Assembly (NCBI RefSeq): GCF_026212465.1
Contig: NC_080059.1
Coordinates: forward strand, 7,141,811 to 7,205,810
Direction of reading: 5' to 3'
Length of the DNA: 64,000 bases
DNA from: Amaranthus tricolor
Taxonomy: Eukaryota > Streptophyta > Magnoliopsida > Caryophyllales > Amaranthaceae
Part shown: in pieces, positions 51,162 to 62,890 of the stretch
Position numbering within the stretch: position 1 is the stretch's first letter
Layout: each line of letters opens with the position of its first letter
Notes under the pieces: model-generated
What the model was told of the DNA's origin: nothing
Seen by the model: only the letters and a program-made list of their open reading frames with translations
The model's database searches: none
Program-made: the position numbers and the translations under genes

Positions 51162-52410
51162 CAAGCCCCCAGTGGCGGATTCAGGAATTTCAAACTGGGG
51201 GTACAAAATACGAACGTCATGTCGTTCGGATAATTGAATAAATTTTTTTAAAAATAAAAAAAATTACAACACATAATAAAATCAATAGTATAAAGAGTAA
51301 AAAAGAGACCTTGGGGGTGGCAACAACTAGCCAAAACAGCTAGCAACAATCAAAGGCTTAACTTAAGAAAAAAAAAGTATAAAAAGAAATAAAATAAAAA
51401 TAAAAATAACACTAAAAACAATTAAAAAACAAATAACACAATATGATTCGTTTAGCACCAAATATATCAAAATCCTTCACTTATACATTTCATCGAACAC
51501 TTGGTGCGCACCAATAGCACTGTTCAACCCTAACACAATATCTTCAAAGCAATCAAACTAATTACAACAATTATACAGATGACACACTTAAATCCCAAAA
51601 TGATAATAAACCCAATCACAATTTCCACGTAAAGCACACTGTAACCACCTATGACATGTCCAACAGCTTAATGAATGAAATTCAAAACAACAAAAATAAT
51701 AATAAAACTCAATCAAGATCAAAACTTACAAACAATTAATTAAAAAAATAAAATTTCAATTCCAATTATAACCATATAATCCACATTCAACCCCCGAAAA
51801 TATGGAATTCACAATTTTCAACACAAAATCAATCAACTCAGATCCACACACACCTCAAAAAAAACACCAAACTCTCTTGAAAAGGCTTAATGCATGAAAA
51901 GCAAAGTAAACAAGACACAATAAACAATCAAAATTCACAGTTAAATGAAACCCTAGGTTGACGAAATGCAGCATTTAACAATGAAATTATCCGAAAATGA
52001 CACAAAATTGTAGGAAAAAAAAAACAGGATAGAAAATCAATTACTTGAATGAAAACAATTAGAAAATTTGAATCTTACAGTGAAATGAGTAGAAAACTTC
52101 AGTTCCGAATAAACAAAACCCTAACAACAAAATCTGAATAAAATGAAATCTCCATCAAAATCAAAAACTGAAATCAATAACAAAAACAAGAACATGAAAC
52201 CAAGTATGAAAACAAGAATAAGAAATCAAAAATCAAAATAAAAAGTAACCAAAATAAAACCGAATGAAAGTCAAAAAAAAAAAGCACAAAAACGCTAATA
52301 AAAAGTAACAAGAACAAGAATGAAGAATAAAAAAGAACTAATTTAAACAAAAACGAAGAATGAAAGCCAGAAAGAAAGCACAAAAACAAGACAAGAATGA
52401 AGAACGAAGA

Positions 52411-52698
52411 TGTCAAAGAACCAACCCAACCAAAAGCTTAAGCTGATGGTTGAGGCCCCAGGATATGTTATATACTCTAACACGCCCCCTCACACAAGAG
52501 CCCTTTGGGCTAGAAGTGTGGATGCAACACAGGCCCTCCTCATAGCTGACACTAAATATTCCACTTTAAATGAGGGGTGGTTGAGATTCGAACTCGTGAC
52601 CTCTTGTTACATTGGCTCTGATACCATGTCAAAGAACCAACTCAACCAAAAGCTTAAGCTGATGGTTGAGGCCCCAGGATATGTTATATACTCTAACA
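52411..52698 (-). mobile_element. complete TRIM retrotransposon nested in the hAT element
   Basis: Two 72-bp LTRs (52411-52482 and 52627-52698) differ at only about one site. The element is flanked by GAAGA on both sides (52406-52410 and 52699-52703). Read on the minus strand, the LTR runs TGTTAGAG...TTTGACA. Next to it lies TGGTATCAGAGCC, a primer-binding site matching initiator methionine tRNA. A purine tract GTGTGAGGGGGCG precedes the other LTR. The interior is only about 144 bp and has no coding capacity, so it must rely on another element's proteins. Confidence 0.92.
52613..52626 (-). other. primer-binding site of the TRIM element (initiator Met tRNA type)
   Basis: The minus-strand sequence TGGTATCAGAGCCA directly adjoins the LTR at 52627. 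This is the standard plant LTR-retroelement primer-binding site complementary to tRNA-iMet. Confidence 0.85.
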
Positions 52699-53442
52699 GA
52701 AGAACTAAATGAAAGTCAAAAAAATTCACAAGAACGCAAATAAAATCAAATGAAGAATGAAGAACAAGAACAAACAAAAAATCTAGAACTGGGGGTACGA
52801 CGTCGACGTGGGTTGACAGCAGGGCGGCGAGCCGGCGAGGCAAGCGGGGAGGAGGCGAGGAGCAGTTCGCGAGTTCGCTGTTTCGCGTGAGGCTTGGCTG
52901 CTTGCTTTCTTTCTTTCTGAAATGGGCGTTCTCTTTCTTTCTTTTCCCGTGTTTTGGTTTTAAATTTATTTATTTTTTCTCTTTTTTATTTTTCAAACTG
53001 GGGGTACAGTTGTACCCCTTGTCACTTAATTCGGTCCGCCACTGCAAGCCCTCCAAAAGTGTAGTACAAGGACCAAAAATCGACAAATTTTATGAATGCT
53101 TTGTGCACTTTTAAAAAGTATGATATTTTTTTTAATAATTTTTGTATCTTTAAACACGTAACATATATTAAATAATTTAATATTGAGGTTTTTAATTTTA
53201 CGAGGTCCTATGCGATCGAACATGTTGAACATGATAGTATATATTAGTATATTACCCAAACTGGTATTAAGTTAAATATTTTTTGATAAAATCATGTATA
53301 TTAATCTCAATTTTTATTCCTCTTACATAAACTAAAATATTATAATTATAATTTTGAAAATAAATATTAATCATATCTACTTTATTAAGCATAAATACAA
53401 AAAAAAATATAGGGATATGAATATTTATAGTTTTACTTAAAC

Positions 53443-53748
53443 GGTCCGTTTGGTAGGTGGTAATAAACGGTAGTAATGGAAATGAAAATATAGTGTAATT
53501 TTGGTTGAATAATCTCTTAATTATCTTGATGGTTATGCTTGTCCAACTTCAATCATCTCATTTTCTTCGTAATTACTATTGGGAGAGGTGGTACTAGGTG
53601 GTATTGAAATAAAGTTGGTAAATAAAAAAACTTTTTGTGATCAAAGTTTCATATCATTCCCATGGTAATGATATGAAACTTTTGATGAAATTTTACACTA
53701 TAAATCACTCCCATTACCAACATTTAGTACCACTAATCAAATGGACCG
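53443..53748. mobile_element. MITE with GGTCCGTTTGGT ends
   Basis: The left end GGTCCGTTTGGTAGG and the right end, inverted, GGTCCATTTGATTAG match. Internal words are shared with 42330-42507. It lies just upstream of the PLD gene. Confidence 0.6.
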
Positions 53749-53784
53749 TAAATATCAAAAAAAGCCTAATAAAATTGTTTAATT

Positions 53785-53857
53785 TGTTAAAGAGCTAACT
53801 CAACCAAAACCTTAAATTGATCGTTCCAACTTCCAAGTTATGTTATATACTCTAACA
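53785..53857. mobile_element. TRIM solo LTR 36 bases before the PLD start codon
   Basis: This 73-bp block is a diverged copy of the TRIM LTR (TGTTAAAGAGCTAACTC ... TACTCTAACA). TAATT flanks it on both sides (53780-53784 and 53858-53862), a 5-bp target duplication. It ends only 36 bases before the ATG at 53894, so it lies in the leader or just outside it. Confidence 0.8.
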
Positions 53858-53893
53858 TAATTTTCCAATGATTTTCTTATCAGCGAAAAAAGC

Positions 53894-56800
53894 ATGGATG
53901 ATACATACATAGGGGAAGGCTCAAGGCATGGGCAAGGCATGGAATTTGTACCATTTCAAACATGTCAAGAACCATTAGAAGTCCTATTACTACACGGGCA
54001 TTTAGACATTATGGTTATTGAAGCAAATAACCTTCCAAACATGGATCAACTTCATAGAACAATGTCTGGTTTATTTGGTGGTATTGCAAAGCTTAAATCC
54101 CATGGAACAAGTGATCCTTATGTCAATGTTTCCATTTCCGGTGCAATTCTAGCTCGAACATTCGTGTTACAAGATAACGAAAACCCTGTTTGGAAACAAC
54201 ATTTCTTCGTACCAGTTGCACATAGAGCTGCAGAAGTACACTTTGTAGTTAAAGATGATGATGTTGTAGGGTCCGAAATTATTGGGGCAGTCGGAATTCC
54301 TGTTAAAAGACTATTTTTCGGTGAAAAAATTGAAGGGGTTTTCCCTATTATGAAAGGAAAAGGTAAAACTTGGGAAACTGGGGCTAGTTTAAGTGTCTCA
54401 ATACAATATACTCCAGTTGATAAAATGAATTTGTACCATTTAGGTGTAGGGGGTGGGCCTGAATATAATGGGGTACCTTGGACATATTTTCCCCTTAGGA
54501 AAGGAAATAAAGTTACCCTTTATCAAGATGCACATTTTGAGGATGATCAACTTCCTAATATTAGGCTTGAATATGGGATGGATTTTGTTCATGGAAGATG
54601 TTGGAATGATATTTATGATGCTATTTTGAATGCTCGGCATTTGATATATATAACAGGATGGTCTGTGGTTCATCTTGTTAGACTTGTTCGGGATGACCCT
54701 AATCATGCTGGTGTTACCCTTGGAGCTCTTCTTAAAGCTAAGGCACAAGAGGGTGTTCGTGTTTTGTTGCTTATTTGGGATGATCCTACTTCTAGGAAGA
54801 TTTTTACTCACACCACTGTAAGTCATTAAATATTTTGTTTCTTTCTTTATGAGCACTCTCATGTGATTCACTAATCTCCTTGCGAATCGCAAATTTTAAA
54901 AAGTGAATTATGATCGGTTTTGGGCTATTTTAGGGTCATTTTGAGCGAATCGCGAATTCAAAAAGCGAATTAACTGACGAATTATGTTACATTGTTTATG
55001 AGTGTCGCAATTGAACTAACCGAATCAAAAGCTTAAATTGATATATAGAGGTGTTCATTCGGGTTATCAAGCTGATTTATGGTTACGTGTTCCGGGTCGG
55101 TTCAAAATTGAGTTTTTTTGTCCAAATTGATTCTTACATAATTTTAAATTCATATGAATGTTGTGTCAAGACAGGTTCGGTTATAAGGAGGGGTAATTTT
55201 CGGGTCATTGGGTCTATGTTGAACATCTCTACTGATGGTATACAGCCCCATCTATGAAAGCCATTTAGATTGAAATTGTGATGTAACATACACCCTATCA
55301 TATTTGGTGCTGAATATTTCACTTAATGTAAGGGGTATGGTGCACATGGGCGAATTTAGAACAAAATCAAATGATGTTAATAATATTTAAAATATGCTTA
55401 ATGAGGTTTGAACTCATGTCAATGCATTCACATAGCAAATCTACAACCAACTTAAAAAACACATATATTATTATCTTTAGGAAAAATTATAAAAAATTAC
55501 CTTATCTATAGGTCTATTTATAAAAAAGTACCTTATGTAGTTCTTTTGTAAAAAACTATCTAATGTAATACATTTCTCTGTAAATGACTATCACTTAACA
55601 GAAAACGTTAATTGACCGTTAAGTTTAAGGGTTTGACCAATTTGAGAAGTTAAGTTGTCTATGTGACGGTATCTCATTGGTCCTCGTATTTTTAAATAAT
55701 TAAAAATAAAATTCATAAATTAACAAAAAAAATAAAAGATATTTGACATCACTTTTCCTGATCACAACAATATTTTTTCAAAAGCGGATGTCGCGATTAT
55801 CCTTATGGACTAACTCTTTAGAAAATCTAGTCAGAACAAGTACTTATTTTCGAAAGAGTTACCCCATAGGAATATTCGCGACGTCTGTTTTTTTAAAAAG
55901 ATATCATTATCAGGGGTAAAAATGACGTTAAATTTTTTTTTTTCGATTTACGTGTTGGAAAATAGGCGAATAAGTTCTTGTTTCGACCGAATTTTTGAAA
56001 GAGTTATCCCATAAGGATAATCGCGGAGTCCGTTTTTTGAAAAGATATCATTATGATGTGTAAAAATGACGGTAAAAATCTTTTTCGGTTACGTGTTGAA
56101 AAATATGCGAATAAGTACTTGTTTCCACCGGGTTTCTAAAAGAGATATCCCATAAGAATAATTACAACGTCCGTTTTTTGAAAAATTATCGTTATGATGG
56201 CTAAAAATGATGTTAAATATCTTTTTCGGTTTACGTGTCGGGAAATAGGCGAATAAGTACTTGTTTCGACCGGATTTTCGAAAGAGTTATCCCATAAGGT
56301 TAATCGCGACGTTCGTTTTTGGAAAAAAATCATTTTGATGGGTAAAAATGATGTTAAATATCTTTTACTGTTTTTTATTAATTTATGTTTTTTAATTTTT
56401 AATTATTTAAAAATACGAGGACCAATGAAATAATGCCACATAGACCACTAAACCTTTCAATTTAGTCAAACCCTCAAACTTAACTGTCAACTCACGTTTT
56501 CTGTTGAGTGGTAGTCATTTGTAAAGAGATATATTACAATTGGTAATTTTTTGAAAAAAAAATACATAAGGTAATTTTTTGCAAATAGAGTTATAGATAA
56601 GGTAGCTTCTTATAATGGTGCATCTGATTCAAACTCATGGGCTCTAATACCATATTGAGGAATCATCTCAATTAAAAGTTTAATTCAATAGTTATAGCCT
56701 TAAAATATGTTATATACATTATTAATTACTATAGTACGAATTTGTTTATACTTTTCGTAGGAAGGCATGCTAGCCACAGATGATGAAGTGACATACAAAT

Positions 56801-59800
56801 TCTTCAAGGGTTCATCTGTTCATGTTGTGCTTTGTCCTAGATCTGGTGGAAAAGGACATAGTTTACTTGGAAAACAGGTACTTATATATGTACTTAGATC
56901 AACATTATTAGTATATTTGATTGTTTGTGCACAATTAATCTTTTGATATTGTATAATGGTCAGGAAGCAGGAGCAATTTATACTCATCATCAAAAAACAG
57001 TTATTTTGGATGCTGATGCAGGTCAACATAAAAGAAAGCTAATTGCTTTTATAGGAGGGCTTGACCTTTGCAAAGGGCGTTACGATACTCCAGAGCATTC
57101 TCTTTTCAGAACGTTACAAACTGTACACAAGGATGATTATCATAATCCCAACTTTGTTGTATGTAATCGTTCTATCCAAGAGTCCTCTCTTATGGTTTAT
57201 AAACAAGCTTTGATCTTGTTTGTAATTGGTTTTTTTGCCATCATATTGGTTTACTTTTGATTTTTAGCTTACTTGTTGGTCAAACTGTGATATTTCGGAT
57301 TGAGATTTGAAAAGGATTGATAGACTACTCACATCAACAAGGTGCATTTTCTTTTCATGGGAGCTCATTTGCTAAGAACTCCACAGTTAAGCTTTTCTAG
57401 GTGCACACGAGTGAGACCAAAGTGCACTGGAAAAATTTGTGTTTCCTTTGGGCCTGTGTGTTACACAAACAGCTAAAAGACTTATTTAGTAAATAACTTT
57501 TGAATCAGCTAAAAAAAAGGCTTATAAGCCAAAAGCGCTACATTTTCTTTGATTTTTAGCTCACAATTTTGTTACATCCACAGGGTCCTACCACCGGATG
57601 CCCAAGGGAACCATGGCATGATCTACATTGTCAAGTAGACGGTCCAGCAACATACGACATCCTAACCAACTTTGAAGAGCGTTGGTTGAAGTCTTCACGT
57701 CGTGGGTTTAAGAAAATCAAAAGAACTTATGACGATCATCTTCTTCGCATTGATAAGATTCCGAGTTTTATTAAAAAGCAGGATGTCGAGAACATTCCTT
57801 ATGATGAGGATGATATGGAGAGATGGCACGTTCAAGTAATATAGCTTACAAGTTAATTTTAAGTAGTATATTCATGATAAAAAATAGTTTCTAATCACGT
57901 ATATGTATGACATATATCAGCTCTTTCGTTCAATAGACTCGAATTCCGTGAAAGGTTTTCCTAAGGATCCGAGAGATGGCACACGTTGGGTTAGATTCTT
58001 ATTCTACCATTATAATTTGAGAGTATATAACATATTCTGTGACTTGTATCATTTACTTAAGCTTTATGTCCAAAAGTTGAAGTTGATGATTGATTTCCCG
58101 GTCATATGTCATATTTTAACATACAAAAGTTTTCTGGAAAATAGAGAACTTAATTTTTGTGAAATAAACTTATGTTAAGAGTTAGATTTACTAATAAGTT
58201 TTATATTGTTTGTGTTTTGGTATGTCAAAAACAGAACCTTTTCTGTGGGAAAAATGTACTAATAGACATGAGTATACACACAGCTTATGTACATGCCATT
58301 CGATCTGCTCAGCGTTTCATTTATATTGAGAATCAATATTTTCTTGGCTCCTCTTATAATTGGGACTCCCACAAGGACTTGGGTAAGCTTTAATTTGCTT
58401 TTGTGTTCATTTTAAGAAACTGGTAATAGGTAATCTGAATGCTACATGTATGTCAATGTGTCGGCTCGAACTTACCTAGATCATGGATCGTGTCTTAAAT
58501 TTAGGGACGGAGGTAAGATTTTGTAGAACCTATTTATTTTTGCAATGTGTTTCAAAATGGGACCTTTTATTATATCAAAAGATAAAAAAATTTCCAAAAA
58601 TAATTCAAGACAAAATGTATTATAACATTATATTTTAAAATTACTTTAAATATAAAAAAAGTTTATAAATAAACCACTTGAAAAGTGTGGCTCAGAACCA
58701 AACCTGAATAACATTATTTAATATTTGAGACCCCTTATTTTTAGGGACCTTAGGTGGTCGGCTACCTGAAATAGCCTCAGAACCGGCCATGGTGTCATTA
58801 GATTGAACACCCCTTAATATTGAATTGTGTTTGTATGTATATTTGAGTGATCTTAACTCTAATGTCTTATAAGTTGTGTTCATATGTATTTGAATGTTTT
58901 ACAGGAGCAAACAATTTGATCCCAGTGGAAATAGCTCTTAAGATTGCTGAGAAGATAAAAGCAGATGAAAGATTTACTGCCTATATTGTTCTTCCAATGT
59001 GGCCAGAGGGTGATCCAAAAAGCCTTGCCATGCAGAGAATCCTCTATTGGCAGGTACATCATGTCAAGAAACTAGCTCAACTAAAACATTAAGTTTATGG
59101 TAGAGGCTATAAGATATGTAATATACTATAACACACACCTTCACGCTAGAAGTGTAGATGTAGCACATGTGTCGAGAGTCAATTCAACCAAAAGCTTAAG
59201 CTAATAGTTAAGGCCTCAGGATATGTTATATAATCTAACGCACTCCCTCACACGAGAGCCCTTCGGGCTAGAAGTATGGATGTAGCACAGTCCTTATATC
59301 TGGCGCTAAATATTCCACTTTAAATGAGGAGCGCTTGACATTCGAACCCGTGACCTCTTGTCACGTTGGCTCTGATACCATGTCAAAGAACCAATTCAAC
59401 CAAAAGCTTAAGATAATGGTTGAGGTTCCAGGATATCTTATATATTCTAACAACATGTCCTCCTCATGCATGGCGCGAAATATTCCACTTGAGGGGTAGT
59501 TAAGATTGAAACTCGTGACCTTTTTGTCACATTCGCTCCTGATACCATGTCAAACAACCAACTCAATCAAAAGCTTAAGCTGATGGTTGAGGACTTTTTA
59601 TATGTTTTATACTCTAACAAATCAAAACATTTAAGAAGAAAAAGAAAGATTTGATTAATTTAAAATTGTCAAGGAACCAACTAAACCAAAAGTTTAAACT
59701 TTTGGTTGAGTTGGTTCGTTGACATGGTATTAGTTGCCAACGTGACAAGTGGTCACGAGTTCGAATCTCAACCACCTTAACCTGTGACCTCTTGTCACGT

Positions 59801-61260
59801 TGGCGTCTGATAAAGCTTAAGTTAATGATTGAGGCCCCAGACTATAACAATAATAGTTAACATTGATTAAAAACTATTCTTGATTCTTACTCATTATATG
59901 CTATAATAAATTGATTTCAGTACAAGACAATGCAAATGATGTATAAAATAATTTACAAGGCATTGGAGGAGAAAGGTGTAGAGAACAATTATGAACCTCA
60001 AGACTTCCTAAATTTCTTCTGTTTAGGAAACCGTGAGTTAGATGAAAATTCATATAGTGTTCCAAGCGGAAGTGTGAATTCAGCACAAGCCTTGCTAAAA
60101 AGAAGTCGTCGATTTATGATCTATGTTCATTCAAAAGGGATGATAGTTGATGATGAGTTTCTATTAATGGGTTCTGCTAACATCAACCAAAGATCTATGG
60201 AAGGAACTCGAGACACTGAAATTGCTGTGGGTGCTTATCAGCCTCATTATACATGGGGTAGCAAAAATGCTAGACCACATGGACAGGTTGGTATAATTCA
60301 ATCCAATACTGTTGGAAAATAACCCATTTGTGAATCTATATCGAAAAATTAGATAGAAGTTGAGTATCATATCTACTTGATGGGCTAGTCCTAATACCAA
60401 TTGGATTTAGGATGGAAGTTCATTGTTAGAGCTGTTTACTCGGGGCGGGTCGACCAAATGGGTCAAAGGTCGGGTCACATATAACGGGTCTGATTTTAAC
60501 CGGCATTGGTGTAAAGGCCGGGCTGAGCCGGATAGGATAATTTTAGGAATTGGTTGCGAAAAAGATTACCACTTTTTAAAAATATTTTTATATGATACTA
60601 TTATATCCATAAGTAGGTCGATCCAACAGACTATAAAGTAGAAAAAAAACTCTATCATATGACCTTTAAAAAATAGGTCAAAGTGGGTCGGACTTAAACG
60701 GGCTTTGACCCACCGCAACCTGTTTGAAATTTTTCATGATCTGCTCCGACCCGACCCATTTAAATTTTGCCCCCGACCTGGCCCGTTGAACACCTCTACT
60801 CATTACCCATCAGGTTTACGTGTAGTGAACTCTCCTCTCATGCGGATTTTATTGTGTATAAGCATGTTAATATTTTTATCGGTTTGTTTATAAGCAAATC
60901 AAGATAGATGCATATTTTTTCGATCATAAGAACATGTATTAAGTAGTGGGGTTGTTTTAAACGCAGATATATGGATACAGAATGTCGCTTTGGGCGGAGC
61001 ACTTGGGAACGATTGAAGGTTGTTTTATGTATCCAGAAAGTTTAGAGTGTGTGAGACGAGTAAGAATAATGGGAGAACAAAATTGGAGACAATTTGCAGC
61101 AGAAGAAGTAACAGAAATGAAAAGCCACCTTCTTAAGTACCCTTTGAAAGTTGATAGATGGGGAAGAGTTGGACCTCTTCAGGGTTATGAGAAGTTCCCA
61201 GATTTAGGTGGGAAGGTTATGGGCACTTTTTCTGGAATTCAGGAGAATCTTACTATATGA
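53894..61260 (+). CDS. phospholipase D, C2 type, gamma/beta class
   Basis: The nine exons are 53894-54817, 56761-56877, 56964-57155, 57584-57835, 57921-57989, 58235-58382, 58905-59053, 59921-60286 and 60967-61260. They join to 836 residues. The enzyme hydrolyses membrane phospholipids to phosphatidic acid. After a short N-terminus, a calcium-binding C2 domain spans about residues 35-170 ([22 protein letters not shown]). The two catalytic motifs are intact: HQKTVILD with His356, Lys358 and Asp363, and HSKGMIVD with His687, Lys689 and Asp694. [12 protein letters not shown] and the GSANINQRS motif are also present. The end ENLTI and the DPTSR and [10 protein letters not shown] words fit PLD gamma/beta rather than alpha or delta. 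The long Pro-rich N-terminus of PLD beta is absent, so gamma-like is preferred. The 3' end of exon 3 (TTT|GTTGTA) and of exon 5 are the least certain joins. Introns carry many mobile elements. Confidence 0.92.
54845..54990. repeat. dispersed repeat fragment in PLD intron 1
   Basis: It matches 22850-22985, sharing TTTTGGGCTATTTTA and GACGAATTATGTTACA. It is probably an internal fragment of a DNA transposon. Confidence 0.6.
55046..55231. mobile_element. MITE with TAGAGGTGTTCA ends in PLD intron 1
   Basis: The left end TAGAGGTGTTCATTCGGG and the right end, inverted, TAGAGATGTTCAACATAG pair up. The same end type is seen at 60425-60798. Confidence 0.65.
55475..56622. mobile_element. long-TIR (MULE-like) element with internal tandem repeats, PLD intron 1
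   Basis: The arms of about 230-250 bp are inverted: both carry ATTACCTTATCTATA, AACAGAAAACGT, GGTTTGAC and CATTGGTCCTCGTATTT in mirrored order. The centre (about 55740-56370) repeats a unit of about 145 bases roughly four times, marked by AAGTACTTGTTTC, GTTATCCCATAAGG and a CGTCCGTTTTTTG-like word. No transposase frame is present. Long arms suggest a Mutator-like origin; target duplications were not found. Confidence 0.7.
56633..56725. repeat. decayed TRIM LTR fragment near the PLD intron 1 acceptor
   Basis: The words GGGCTCTAATACCAT (the primer-site region), AATCATCTCAATTAAAAG and ATATGTTATATAC follow the TRIM order with many changes. It ends about 35 bases before the exon 2 acceptor. Confidence 0.5.
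58503..58785. repeat. dispersed repeat, copy 3, in PLD intron 6
   Basis: It starts GGGACGGAGGTAAG, shares CCTATTTATTTTT with 31898-32516, and ends CCTCAGAACCGGCC, like the ends of copies 1 and 2. The middle is largely deleted. Confidence 0.5.
59062..59619 (-). mobile_element. tandem TRIM array: four LTRs, three interiors, PLD intron 7
   Basis: LTR copies lie at 59062-59133, 59170-59239, 59381-59452 and 59548-59619, alternating with interiors of about 36, 141 and 95 bases. Each of the last two interiors ends in a primer-site word (CTCTGATACCA or CTCCTGATACCA) next to an LTR. The flanks CATCA and AATCA may be a decayed 5-bp target duplication. The array begins eight bases after the last base of exon 7. 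More inverted TRIM fragments follow at 59673-59860. Confidence 0.85.
59673..59860. repeat. rearranged TRIM fragments in both orientations
   Basis: GTCAAGGAACCAACTAAACC is followed at once by its inverse, GGTTGAGTTGGTTCGTTGAC. Then come inverted interior words (GACATGGTATTAG, CACGAGTTCGAATCTCAACC) and another direct fragment. The hairpin likely arose from recombination between TRIM copies. Confidence 0.65.
60425..60798. mobile_element. MITE with TAGAGGTGTTCA-type ends in PLD intron 8
   Basis: The left end TTAGAGCTGTTTACTCGGGG pairs with the inverted right end TAGAGGTGTTCAACGGGCC. Inner words GGGTCGACCAAATGGGTC and GACCCGACCCATTT are inverted too. Confidence 0.65.
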
Positions 61261-62040
61261 TCCCAAAAGCTTTTGTTGCACAACATTAGATGATAACTTA
61301 GTCCAAGGAGAGTTTATTAAAAGAGCTCTCACATAAAATAGTTAATGTGGGCAAACTCAAATAATACTAGCATTAATATTTTATTATATATTTACATTTT
61401 TGAAACTGTTTCTTTAGGAATCATGCTCATGTGTGATATTAGTTGTTAGTGTAGTACATGTACAAGTTCTTACTTCTTTTGTATAAAATCATTGGAAATT
61501 TTCTCATTAGAGAGGTACCAATGTACCATATAACATTTGATATTTCCACTCATTTTTCTTGGTTCAAAATTTCATTATTATAAAATGATGTGGCATGTAC
61601 ATTTTTCGTATTTAGGTCCGTCGAGATGGTTATATATTCAATGGCCTCCCCGGTCCCCATTCATCTCACCCGTCTCGTACCTAGTACTTTTTTTGTCAAT
61701 TACTCACTTTTGTATCTATTAAATGCTTATTTCATCTCCACCTTATTGCCTATTTGAATTTTATAGATTAAAATAAAAAAAAATACACCAATCAATACTC
61801 AAAATTCAAAATGCCCCTACCCCAACAAGAACTATGGAAGAGTTTTAATATGAATTAAAGTTTCGTTACCACATCATATGAATTAGAGGTAAATATGATT
61901 ATTCATTTTAACAATCTATCAAATTTTAATAAATTTTTGATAATGTGGCAATGGGGCATGTGAGTGTGAAGTGAGTGGGTATAGGGCATATGAATTTGGA
62001 CATGTAGGCACTCAAACTTCTCCCATCAATCACTACAGGG
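61261..62040. other. 3' flank of the PLD gene
   Basis: The PLD 3' UTR should lie here; no firm polyadenylation signal was chosen. The GC-richer part at 61615-61690 (CCCCGGTCCCCATTCATC) may be retroelement debris. No gene was seen. Confidence 0.35.
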
Positions 62041-62049
62041 GACTTTTTA

Positions 62050-62217
62050 GGGCATTATTATTTGTCGCCACCCCCTCTTAATGAAATTACAAATTTGCCT
62101 CTAAACTGCTAAAATTTACAAATGTGCCATTGGAGTTAATAACTTTTCATTTTCATTTTTTTAATTTTTTTTATTATTTTTTTTTATATTATTATTGTTA
62201 TTATAATTATTATTATT

Positions 62218-62256
<39 letters not shown>

Positions 62257-62427
62257 TAAATAAAAGTAACTTAAAAAATAAATTAATTAAACAAAAGAAA
62301 TTTTATAAGTCGAAATTCAAAAAAAAAAATAAAATTAACAGTCGCACAAAACGTGCGACTCGACCTAGGTACAGTTGCACGTTTTGTGCGACTGGTATTA
62401 ATTCATTTTTTAAGTTACTTTTATTTA

Positions 62428-62473
<46 letters not shown>

Positions 62474-62569
62474 TTTAAAAATATAAATTAAATATAATAA
62501 TTAAAACAAAAATAATAATTTAATAATAATAATAATAACAACCACAATAATAATAATAATAACAACCAC

Positions 62570-62622
<53 letters not shown>

Positions 62623-62848
62623 TAATAATAATAATAACAAAAATAATAATAATTATAATAACAATAATAATAAAAATTATAAAAAAAAAAAACAAAATTT
62701 GTTTTTAAATTAAAAAAAAAAAAAATCAGTCGCACGGTCGAGTCGCACGTTTTGTGCGACTGGTTTTTTTTTTTTATATTTTTTTTTGAATTTCTACTTA
62801 TAAAATTTCTTTTGTTTAATTAATTTATTTTTTAAGTTACTTTATTTA

Positions 62849-62890
<42 letters not shown>

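Larger units (their letters stand above)
51170..53044. mobile_element. non-autonomous hAT transposon with 8-bp target duplication
   Basis: The ends are CAGTGGCGGATTCAGG and, inverted, CAGTGGCGGACC. Subterminal AAACTGGGGGTAC words lie in both arms. The flanks CAAGCCCC (51162-51169) and CAAGCCCT (53045-53052) form an 8-bp target duplication with one difference, as in hAT elements. The 1.9-kb interior is A-rich and codes for no transposase. A TRIM retrotransposon sits inside it. Confidence 0.85.

Noticed and set aside
52613..52626. tRNA-like CTCTGATACCA word as part of a tRNA gene or SINE
   Set aside because: It adjoins an LTR and is better explained as the primer-binding site; no A and B boxes or tRNA fold.
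52410..52712. 100-codon plus frame
   Set aside because: It is the reverse reading of the TRIM element and contains its LTR repeated twice.
54440..54892. 150-codon minus frame
   Set aside because: Shadow of PLD exon 1.
62501..62735. Poly-Ile and poly-Tyr frames
   Set aside because: Products of TAA repeats within the foldback element.
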